Origin: Planctomycetota bacterium
GTDB lineage: Bacteria; Planctomycetota; Phycisphaerae; WQYP01
Direction: 5' to 3'
Length of the DNA stretch: 11,096 nt
Assembly: GCA_021799715.1 (NCBI GenBank)
Contig: JAJYZY010000076.1
Span: 1 to 11,096, forward strand
In this document: positions 5,660 to 11,096 of the stretch, in pieces
Layout of the letters: each line of letters opens with the position of its first letter
Position numbering within the stretch: the first letter of the stretch is position 1
Translations under genes and position numbers: made by a program
The notes under the pieces: generated by a model
The model's input: the letters and a program-made list of their open reading frames with translations, nothing else
Databases searched by the model: none
Told to the model about the DNA's origin: nothing

Positions 5660-6562
5660 CTAAAGCAGTTTCCCGGAAAGAACATTGTGCACGGCGGCGG
5701 CTACTCCGGCCCGGCTTTGCGATTGTGTAACGTGTTTGGCGGCGCGTTGAATATCCGGCGCGGCGTTTCCCATGGCGAAGCTCACGGTGGCATTGCGCAA
5801 CATCGGCAGATCGTTGACATCATCGCCGATGGGCACGGCGAGGCGGCTGTCAATATTCAGAAGTTTGCACAACCGCTGTACACCCGTCCATTTGTCCACA
5901 TTATGGGCAAAAACCTCAATAACATGACACTCAAAAGCCGGAGCTCGCAACGCCAGGAAATTGATTTGAGCATCAAATTGTGCCTGCAGGGCTGCGGTTA
6001 TCTCGGAGCTTTGTGGTAAATCCACAACAATGCCCAGTCGTAACACGTATGAAAGAATGTTCTGGTCCGGGTTGTCCATGATTTGCGCCGGCATTTTGTT
6101 GCGTAAAAACCATTCCTCCGATGCCGCGTGAATCGGGCCGTGACTGGTCATGATGTAGCGGGGGCCGGGATGATCCGGTGTATCAACCAGCAGAAGAACG
6201 GCGTGGCCAAGATTTCCGAAAAAGTCGATAAGACGTTGCACTGTTTCCGGGGGAATGCTTTGCCGGTGCAATGTCGCGCCGGACGCCAGATCACAAATCG
6301 CCGCGCCGGTAATAAATACGCCCGGTCCGGTCAGATTCAGGGGTTTAATAATATCAATGGCCTCTCGAATGCTGCGTCCCGTGCAGATGCTCACCGTGCA
6401 CCCGGCCGCGCGGGCCTGCGCCAGGGCGTCAATATCAGCATCGTTAAGTTTATGTTCCCGGCTGATGAGCGTTCCGTCGAGATCACAAATAATCAGCGGA
6501 CGGCGGGTGCTGGCGTTGGTCTGTTTCACAACGGAGGGGAGTTGTTTATTCAGTAAAGTCAT
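5660..6562 (-). CDS. HAD superfamily Cof-type (IIB) phosphatase
   Basis: This protein is 300 residues from this start. It carries the four HAD motifs in order: DLDGTL (27-32; nucleophile and acid Asp), CTGR (60-63; motif II Thr), DKW (223-225; motif III Lys) and GDDVNDLPML (246-255; motif IV). The cap inserted between motifs II and III is the size and position of the C2B cap of Cof/YidA-like sugar-phosphate or pyridoxal-phosphate phosphatases. The substrate cannot be read from sequence. Upstream ATG 6586 (308 residues) is equally open. Neither start has a good Shine-Dalgarno sequence, and both leave an N-terminus longer than usual before the DxD motif. A weak promoter on this strand (TTGGCA at 6635-6630, CTTAAT at 6613-6608) allows either start. 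It is convergent with the GH28 gene, and a link to sugar use is possible but unproven. Confidence 0.9.
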   Translation of the reverse strand: MTLLNKQLPSVVKQTNASTRRPLIICDLDGTLISREHKLNDADIDALAQARAAGCTVSICTGRSIREAIDIIKPLNLTGPGVFITGAAICDLASGATLHRQSIPPETVQRLIDFFGNLGHAVLLLVDTPDHPGPRYIMTSHGPIHAASEEWFLRNKMPAQIMDNPDQNILSYVLRLGIVVDLPQSSEITAALQAQFDAQINFLALRAPAFECHVIEVFAHNVDKWTGVQRLCKLLNIDSRLAVPIGDDVNDLPMLRNATVSFAMGNAAPDIQRAAKHVTQSQSRAGVAAAVHNVLSGKLL

Positions 6563-6760
6563 GTCTGCAAGTTTAGGCCATAACATGGCATGGCGTCAAA
6601 ATAGCCGATTAAGATTTGGTTAGGGCTGGTGCCAAAATCACTTCGCCGGATTCACGCAGTTACACAGCTCACTGGCCAACCGGGCTGGAAGGAGTCGGCA
6701 AAACTGGATTCCATCATGCAAGGATATTCAGACACGGCCGGCCATCACCCCCAATGGCGT

Positions 6761-6776
6761 GTTGCCTTGTTGCCTT
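6761..6776. repeat. Two-copy 8-bp tandem repeat
   Basis: GTTGCCTT occurs twice in direct succession and is followed by GTGCC, a partial third copy. It is probably slippage-derived, with no evident function. Confidence 0.5.
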
Positions 6777-6820
6777 GTGCCTCAAAAAAGTAGTGGCGTT
6801 AAACCGACAGCCGATTTAGA

Positions 6821-6867
6821 GTTGTCACCCCAAGCTGCGACGGGTTTCGGCAGCGAGCGAGGTGAAC
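6821..6867. other. Bulged nested hairpin (possible RNA element)
   Basis: The outer stem pairs GTT (6821-6823) plus CACC (6826-6829) with GGTGAAC (6861-6867), leaving a 2-base bulge. The inner stem pairs GCTGCGA (6834-6840) with TCG (6847-6849) plus CAGC (6851-6854), leaving a 1-base bulge and a 6-base loop. The geometry is compact and RNA-like. It lies upstream of the promoter at 7007-7015, so it would not be in that transcript. Confidence 0.25.
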
Positions 6868-7006
6868 GTGTTCGCTTTATGCCGCTGTTTGATACCAATT
6901 GTGCCAAATAAGCGCTCAAAAATAATGGATATTCTGATCCGAGATAACCATTTGCTGGAGATATGCCATCGGGGATATCGGCGAATGTCCGGAAACGTAT
7001 TAAATC

Positions 7007-7015
7007 TGCTATACT
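7007..7015 (+). promoter_or_regulatory. Extended -10 promoter for the receiver gene
   Basis: TG (7007-7008), one base, then TATACT (7010-7015, 5 of 6) matches the extended -10 form TGnTATAAT. No good -35 box is present, as is common for this class. Initiation near 7021 leaves a leader of about 27 bases with GAAAGGT before ATG 7048. Confidence 0.55.
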
Positions 7016-7047
7016 TTTCGCCCGGTAATGCTTTGAAAGGTAAATGC

Positions 7048-7428
7048 ATGGATGTGCGTATTCTGGATGTCGGACAATGCGGATTTGACCACGCCGCCAT
7101 CCATGATTTTCTCCAGCGTGTTGTCCCGGCCACTGTGGATTTCGCCGGCACGGTGGAAGAAACAGAAAAGCGGCTGCAAGGGAACCGATATAATCTTGTG
7201 CTGATTAATCGCATTTTGGATCGCGATGGTTCCAGCGGCATTGACCTGATCCGGCAACTGCGGAAAACCCCAAATTGCCCGCCCCTGATGCTGGTAAGCA
7301 ATTTGGCCGATGCACAAGCACTGGCAGTGGCCGCCGGTGCCTTGCCGGGATTCGGAAAATCCGCCATCCATTTACCACAAACGGCGGAACATATCCGGGA
7401 TGTGTTGGTGTCGGGCAGGAAGCAATGA
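7048..7428 (+). CDS. Stand-alone degenerate response-regulator receiver protein
   Basis: This 126-residue protein is a single receiver-like alpha/beta domain with no output domain. Receiver landmarks are recognisable but altered. The first strand reads VRILDVG with no Asp-Asp pair. The strand that should end in the phosphoacceptor Asp reads LVLINRILDRDGSSGIDLI (50-68), with Asn54 at that position. The switch Ser is S84 (MLVSN), and the conserved Lys is K104 in GFGK. It therefore probably does not accept phosphate in the normal way. From memory, proteins with NRxLD and GFGK belong to a planctomycete receiver-like family of unknown role. ATG 7048 is preferred: AAAGGT (7036-7041) and the extended -10 promoter lie just upstream, while the open frame back to 6862 codes for unrelated sequence. 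No histidine kinase is adjacent. Confidence 0.8.
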   Translation: MDVRILDVGQCGFDHAAIHDFLQRVVPATVDFAGTVEETEKRLQGNRYNLVLINRILDRDGSSGIDLIRQLRKTPNCPPLMLVSNLADAQALAVAAGALPGFGKSAIHLPQTAEHIRDVLVSGRKQ

Positions 7429-7528
7429 CATTCCGCGATACGGTGTCAAACATTGGTCCGTTATTCACAGAGTGGAATGTGGCGGTGTAAGCGTATCGGC
7501 ATAAATCCCCGCGCCTGATTGAAAAGTC

Positions 7529-7551
7529 CTCCGTGCCTTGGTTGCGCGGAG
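7529..7551 (+). promoter_or_regulatory. Hairpin just upstream of the glycosyltransferase ribosome site
   Basis: CTCCGTGC (7529-7536) pairs with GCGCGGAG (7544-7551), eight pairs including one G-T, around a 7-base loop. It ends seven bases before the Shine-Dalgarno AGGA (7559-7562). TCCT at 7527-7530 overlaps the 5' arm and is complementary to that AGGA, so an alternative fold could block ribosome entry. There is no T-run, so it is not a terminator. A regulatory role is inference. Confidence 0.35.
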
Positions 7552-7568
7552 CATGTACAGGAAACGCA

Positions 7569-9320
7569 ATGACACAAGAAAATCAGATCACTTCCGCGCA
7601 CGCATGGGTTCGTCGAGCATGGTGCGTGCGAATCGCATTGGGCTTGTTGATTCTGGGGTTCTTTTCGAATCTCCTGTTTTTGTATCATCATTGCCCCTTC
7701 GATCTTTCCGAAGATGAAAGCCAATATTGGCTCTGGTCCCGCCATCTCGCATGGGGCTATTATTCCAAGGGGCCTGGGATCGCAGCAATTATTTATGCGG
7801 CTACCTCGGTGGGCCACTGGTTTGGTCAGCACGCCACAATGCCGATTATCCGCACACCGGCGATCATATTTGCCTTTTTCAGCGGTTTGGCCAGTTTCTT
7901 CCTGGTACGCCGCATGTTTCGTGACGATCGCGCGGGACTGATGGTTATTGCATTATCTGCGGGCGTGCCGGTATTTGCCGTGGGCAGCTTGATTATTACC
8001 ATTGATTCCCCGATGTACTTGTGTTGGGCCTGGGCGTGCGTATGCCTTTGGCTGGCGGTCGAACCAAAATATTCTGATTCGGGCGAATTTCTGTCGCAGC
8101 AACCGCCCCGCGCGGGTGCGGGTTGGCTTTATCTGGCCGGCCTGCTGGTCGGGCTGGGGATATTGTGCAAACCGGTGCTGCTGTTGATTCCGCCTTCGGC
8201 CGCCATTGCGGCGTTTTGGAATCCGTATCTGCGGCGGAAACTCGCAACGTGGCATAGCCTGGGCGCGACAGTTCTGGCGCTGGCGCTGCAGATTCCAACA
8301 TTGATCTGGAACGCCCAGCACAACTGGATCATGTTCCGTGCCATTGGGGGTGAAGGTGGCTTGCGGGGGGCGAAAGGCGTTTGGTGGCATTTAAGCCATG
8401 CCCCATTAAATGTCACCATGTTCATCTTATCGCAAGCCGGTATTTTCGCGGGTGTTTTATTCGTGCTTCTGGTATTGGCCTTTATTGAAGCCATGCGTGA
8501 TGTCCGGAAAATAAGAGATCCCCTTGGCCGCGCTACATGGGATTTTCTGATCTGGATGACCCTGACGATTTTTATTCTGTATTTTTTGTTGAGTTTCTGG
8601 AGTAAAGTGGAGCCGAACTGGCCCGCAGGCGGCTATTTTACCGGCATGGTTCTTTTCGCGGGCGTGGCCACACGCTGGTGGAATCAGCCCCTGCCAAAGC
8701 GCAAAGCGGCCCGGCGATGGATTGTTGGCGGTATTGTGTGGGGATTTGCATTGTTTGTGTTTGCGGAAAACGTGCAACTTCTGTATCCGGTACTGGCTAA
8801 AATTGATCCCACCGGTAAACATTTTCCCGCCAAGAGATTTGATCCCGCCTTCCGCCTGCACGCCTTAAAAGTCCGCGGCCAGGCTATTGAAAAAATTCGC
8901 CTATCCATGTGGAGCGGCCATGGACCGCTTCCGTTTGTCATGGATGACCGCTGGGATACTTCCAGTTCGTTAAGCTATTATCTGCCGGGTCATCCGTTTG
9001 TATTTTGTCTGCAAACGGCCATGGGGGGCAAACATTGTCAGTTTGACCTCTGGCCCGGTCCCAACCAGATCAATCCGCGCACGGGAAAGCTGCGCTATCT
9101 TGGACAAAATGCGGTTTTGACGGGTAGTTTTTCGCCGCAGGTATTTGATCGGCTCATCAAGCCCGCATTTGGGCATGTCAGCAAAATGTTCGTTGTGCCG
9201 CTTTATTATTATGGCGTGGTCGTCAAACATCTGGATGTATGGAAATGTTACGATTTCAAGGGCATGCCTGGAGTGAAAAATCCACAGAACTGGTCGAGCG
9301 CGTCAACGAATCCGTGGTAA
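7569..9320 (+). CDS. GT39/ArnT-like membrane glycosyltransferase
   Basis: This 583-residue polytopic protein belongs to the PMT_2/ArnT-like group. These transfer a sugar from a polyprenyl-phosphate donor to lipid, glycan or protein acceptors on the outer face of the inner membrane. The first membrane helix (about 20-40) is followed by an external loop with SEDESQYWLWSRHLAWGYYSKGPG (47-70), holding the family's acidic pair D49-E50. Further hydrophobic helices run to about residue 400, with GLGILCKPVLLLIP (195-208) and a loop SKVEPNWPAGGYF (345-357) of the type common in this family. The last 170 residues or so are mostly soluble and should be periplasmic. Acceptor and sugar are unknown. ATG 7569 has AGGA at 7559-7562 (6-base spacer) and is preferred over in-frame ATG 7533, which has no ribosome site. 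It is probably transcribed separately from the receiver gene, 140 bases upstream. Confidence 0.9.
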   Translation: MTQENQITSAHAWVRRAWCVRIALGLLILGFFSNLLFLYHHCPFDLSEDESQYWLWSRHLAWGYYSKGPGIAAIIYAATSVGHWFGQHATMPIIRTPAIIFAFFSGLASFFLVRRMFRDDRAGLMVIALSAGVPVFAVGSLIITIDSPMYLCWAWACVCLWLAVEPKYSDSGEFLSQQPPRAGAGWLYLAGLLVGLGILCKPVLLLIPPSAAIAAFWNPYLRRKLATWHSLGATVLALALQIPTLIWNAQHNWIMFRAIGGEGGLRGAKGVWWHLSHAPLNVTMFILSQAGIFAGVLFVLLVLAFIEAMRDVRKIRDPLGRATWDFLIWMTLTIFILYFLLSFWSKVEPNWPAGGYFTGMVLFAGVATRWWNQPLPKRKAARRWIVGGIVWGFALFVFAENVQLLYPVLAKIDPTGKHFPAKRFDPAFRLHALKVRGQAIEKIRLSMWSGHGPLPFVMDDRWDTSSSLSYYLPGHPFVFCLQTAMGGKHCQFDLWPGPNQINPRTGKLRYLGQNAVLTGSFSPQVFDRLIKPAFGHVSKMFVVPLYYYGVVVKHLDVWKCYDFKGMPGVKNPQNWSSASTNPW

Positions 9321-9321
9321 T

Positions 9322-9346
9322 GGCCTTGAAAAGGCCGGCCGATTTT
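9322..9346 (+). terminator. Intrinsic terminator after the glycosyltransferase
   Basis: GGCCTT (9322-9327), loop GAA, AAGGCC (9331-9336) form a compact GC-rich stem directly after the stop codon. TTTT (9343-9346) follows after six bases. The T-run is short and displaced, so strength is uncertain, and it fills the 24-base gap between two convergent genes. Confidence 0.45.
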
Positions 9347-9848
9347 ACTTTGTTTGCTGCTTGGCAATCTGTTCCATGATTTGTCGATAGGCCTCTTCCA
9401 CCGCCTGTGGAATGACGCGCACCTGCCCCACCACACTCATAAAATTCACATCGCCGTTCCAGCGCGGCACAATATGCGTATGCACATGCCCCGGAACGCC
9501 CGCTCCGGCGCAGCGGCCGATGTTAATTCCGATATTGAATCCCTGCGGATTCATGGCTTGAGTCAGCAGTTGCTGGCCGAGCACTGCAAGTTCAAATATA
9601 TCAGCGCGTTCTTCGGGGGATAATTCCGGTAAATCCGGCGTATGCCGATACGGCGCGGCCAGAAGATGGCCGTTCACATACGGATAGCGGTTCATCAGCA
9701 ACATGCCGAACGTACTGCGGCGCACCACAAAATGAGCCGCATCTTTTTCCGGATGCTGTGCCAAATCACACAAAAAGCACTCCGCGCTGTGCGCGGTCAC
9801 ACTTTTTATGTATTCCAGCCGCCACGGTGCCCAGAGCGTATCTGCCAT
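9345..9848 (-). CDS. HIT-family protein, Ap4A phosphorylase/hydrolase-like
   Basis: This 167-residue histidine-triad protein acts on nucleotides, probably dinucleoside polyphosphates such as Ap4A, in the cytoplasm. The triad HVHTHIV (121-127) gives H123 as the likely nucleophile. It is preceded by NIGINIGRCAGAGVPGH (105-121), typical of the FHIT/AP4A-phosphorylase branch. The N-terminal LWAPWRLEYI (5-14) and CFLC (24-27) fit the branch that includes mycobacterial Rv2613c-like enzymes, where the cysteines may bind zinc. NRYPYVNGHLLAAP (53-66) is the usual second strand pair. ATG 9848 has GGAG six bases upstream across a run of six T; an in-frame start at 9905 adds unrelated residues. Divergent from zwf with 135 bases between, convergent with the glycosyltransferase. 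Confidence 0.92.
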   Translation of the reverse strand: MADTLWAPWRLEYIKSVTAHSAECFLCDLAQHPEKDAAHFVVRRSTFGMLLMNRYPYVNGHLLAAPYRHTPDLPELSPEERADIFELAVLGQQLLTQAMNPQGFNIGINIGRCAGAGVPGHVHTHIVPRWNGDVNFMSVVGQVRVIPQAVEEAYRQIMEQIAKQQTK

Positions 9849-9909
9849 AAAAAACTCCAACTTGGACGTCGGTTTAAATGTTGCGCGGCTTTTCCACCGC
9901 CCCATGCTT

Positions 9910-9937
9910 TTGAAGCAAACTCCAAGGCGTGTAGAAT
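9910..9937 (+). promoter_or_regulatory. Candidate sigma-70-type promoter for zwf
   Basis: TTGAAG (9910-9915, 4 of 6), a 16-bp spacer, then TAGAAT (9932-9937, 5 of 6). Initiation near 9944 leaves a leader of about 40 bases. A short hairpin, CCATC (9940-9944) with GATGG (9949-9953), sits at the probable start of the transcript. Confidence 0.45.
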
Positions 9938-9983
9938 ACCCATCTTTGGATGGATGGAAAACCCACTGAAAGGATTAATCAAG

Positions 9984-11096
9984 ATGGCTGGGGAAAAAAA
10001 TAATGCAACCGCGGCACTGGCGTGCGCGATCGTCATTTTCGGAGCTACCGGAGATTTAACCGCCCGGAAGCTGCTGCCGGCGCTTTACAATCTCACGCGC
10101 GACGGCTTGTTGTCAAAATCCACCGTGGTCATCGGCTTTGCCCGGCGGCCTAAAACCGACGAGCAGTTCCGCGCTGAAATGCTCGAGGCCGTCAACAAAT
10201 TTTCGCGCTGCAAACCGGCGGATGCCGAATTGTGGCGTGATCTGGCAGAGCGGATTTTTTATCATCAAAGCACCTTTGAAAATGCCGATGGCTATCACAG
10301 CCTCGCGGAGCGTCTGGCGGAGGTGGATAAACGATTCAATACCGGCGGGCGTCGGCTCTATTATCTGTCGACAAGTCCGACGGAGTTCGGCCAGATTGTG
10401 GAACGATTGGGTGATGCGGGGTTGGGCAATATTGACCCGTTTAACAGCCAGGCATGGCGGCGGGCCATTGTGGAAAAGCCATTCGGGCGTAATCTGGCCA
10501 CCGCACGGGAATTAAATCAGCATATCAACCGTGTATTTGATGAATCACAGGTCTATCGCATTGATCATTATCTGGGTAAACAAACGGTTCAAAATCTGAT
10601 GGTGTTCCGTTTTGCCAACGGCATATTTGAACCCATCTGGAATCGCCGGTATGTGGATCATGTGCAGATAACCGTCGGCGAAACCCTGGGCGTGGAGGGG
10701 CGGGGGGGATATTTTGAAAATGCCGGCACGTTGCGGGATATGGTGCAGAACCATCTCATGCAGTTATTGACACTCATAGCCATGGAGCCGCCGGTGGCGC
10801 TTGACGGCGATGCGATTCGTGATGAAAAAGTCCGGGTACTGCGGTCCATTCAGCCATTTACGCCGCAGGAAGTGGCTGTGCATACTGTGCGCGGGCAATA
10901 CACTCCCGGCACGGTGGATGGCAAGCCGACCATTGGATATCTGCAGGAGCGGGGCGTGGCACCGGACAGTCAGACTGAAACCTATGCCGCCGTTAAATTG
11001 GATATCAACAATTGGCGCTGGCACGGCGTGCCGTTTTATTTGCGCAGCGGCAAACACCTCAAACGGCAGGGATCGGAAGTCAGCATTCATTTCAAC
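9984..11096 (+). CDS. zwf: Glucose-6-phosphate 1-dehydrogenase (5' part, cut by window edge)
   Basis: Glucose-6-phosphate dehydrogenase oxidises glucose 6-phosphate to 6-phosphogluconolactone with NADP+ or NAD+. This is the entry step of the oxidative pentose-phosphate and Entner-Doudoroff routes. The 371 codons here cover about three quarters of the usual length of roughly 480-510 residues, and the frame is open at the edge. The nucleotide-binding fingerprint FGATGDLTARKLLPALYN starts near residue 19. Then come AIVEKPFGRN, the active-site stretch YRIDHYLGKQTVQN (catalytic His and Lys present; Gln where most enzymes have Glu), GYFENAGTLRDMVQNH and FYLRSGKHL. ATG 9984 has AAAGGA at 9969-9974 (9-base spacer) and a promoter at 9910-9937. 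No pgl or gnd is visible before the edge. Confidence 0.96.
   Translation, partial: MAGEKNNATAALACAIVIFGATGDLTARKLLPALYNLTRDGLLSKSTVVIGFARRPKTDEQFRAEMLEAVNKFSRCKPADAELWRDLAERIFYHQSTFENADGYHSLAERLAEVDKRFNTGGRRLYYLSTSPTEFGQIVERLGDAGLGNIDPFNSQAWRRAIVEKPFGRNLATARELNQHINRVFDESQVYRIDHYLGKQTVQNLMVFRFANGIFEPIWNRRYVDHVQITVGETLGVEGRGGYFENAGTLRDMVQNHLMQLLTLIAMEPPVALDGDAIRDEKVRVLRSIQPFTPQEVAVHTVRGQYTPGTVDGKPTIGYLQERGVAPDSQTETYAAVKLDINNWRWHGVPFYLRSGKHLKRQGSEVSIHFN

Larger units (their letters stand above)
6563..7047. other. 485-base region between the HAD and receiver genes
   Basis: No gene is firmly supported. A plus-strand frame is open from 6624 to TAA 6909-6911 (95 sense codons) and encodes mixed-composition sequence ending RVRFMPLFDTNCAK. 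It has no ATG near its beginning and no ribosome site, so it could be a gene remnant or chance. A second frame from GTG 6862 reads through into the receiver gene, but that gene has a better internal start. The region also holds a two-copy 8-bp tandem repeat, a bulged nested hairpin (6821-6867), the leader of the HAD gene on the minus strand and the receiver promoter. Confidence 0.45.

Noticed and set aside
6862..7047. Upstream extension of the receiver protein by 62 residues
   Set aside because: The extension precedes the extended -10 promoter and the better ribosome site at 7036-7041, and it is not receiver-like.
7953..8494. Long minus-strand ORFs inside the glycosyltransferase
   Set aside because: They are antisense shadows of a polytopic membrane protein with clear GT39-type motifs, and they lack domains of their own.
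9849..9983. Minus-strand continuation of the HIT gene to 9905
   Set aside because: GGAG six bases before ATG 9848 and the family N-terminus LWAPWR support the shorter start; the extra residues are unlike the family.
10561..10605. Gln for Glu after the glucose-6-phosphate dehydrogenase HYLGK motif
   Set aside because: To my recollection the published signature for this site tolerates Glu, Gln or Lys there, so it is a known variation and not a defect.

Overview
The window is about 11.1 kb of bacterial chromosome, moderately GC-rich by eye. It holds eight well-supported protein genes, one plausible small gene, and several well-formed promoters and terminators. I see no RNA genes, mobile elements, CRISPR arrays or phage genes. 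A planctomycete (Phycisphaerae-like, PVC group) is my best guess for the source. The reasons are a degenerate receiver protein of a type I associate with planctomycetes (NRILD at the phosphorylation site, a GFGK loop), a GH28 pectinase with extra C-terminal modules, and the loosely organised mix of housekeeping and sugar genes. This assignment is inference, not proof.

Layout, left to right. Positions 1-446 hold no convincing gene, but they carry a nested stem-loop and a good sigma-70-like promoter (363-390). Dihydropteroate synthase (folP, 447-1322, +) follows. A 402-base gap then contains a second promoter (1613-1641) for a two-gene unit: a PIN-like (DUF5615-type) protein (1725-2090) and, six bases later, an MTR-kinase-like/APH-family phosphotransferase (2097-3227). 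An intrinsic terminator that contains the kinase stop codon closes this unit (3213-3233). A 50-residue small ORF with a strong Shine-Dalgarno sequence (3262-3414) comes next. A promoter at 3411-3440 then leads into a large secreted GH28 polygalacturonase-like protein (3493-5598), which ends in an FN3-like and a FIVAR-like module.

A HAD-superfamily Cof-type phosphatase lies convergently on the minus strand (5660-6562). After a 485-base stretch with no firm gene come a stand-alone degenerate receiver protein (7048-7428) under an extended -10 promoter, and a GT39/ArnT-like membrane glycosyltransferase (7569-9320). A HIT-family Ap4A phosphorylase-like gene (9345-9848, -) is convergent with the glycosyltransferase and divergent from glucose-6-phosphate dehydrogenase (zwf, from 9984), which runs off the right edge.

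Most neighbours look like independent transcription units and not a pathway. Folate synthesis, pectin or uronate breakdown, the pentose-phosphate entry step, nucleotide housekeeping and cell-surface glycosylation each have one gene here. The one gene pair that behaves as a closed module, with its own promoter, tight spacing and its own terminator, is the PIN-like protein plus the kinase-like protein. It is the best candidate here for an undescribed system, although its function is not shown by the sequence.
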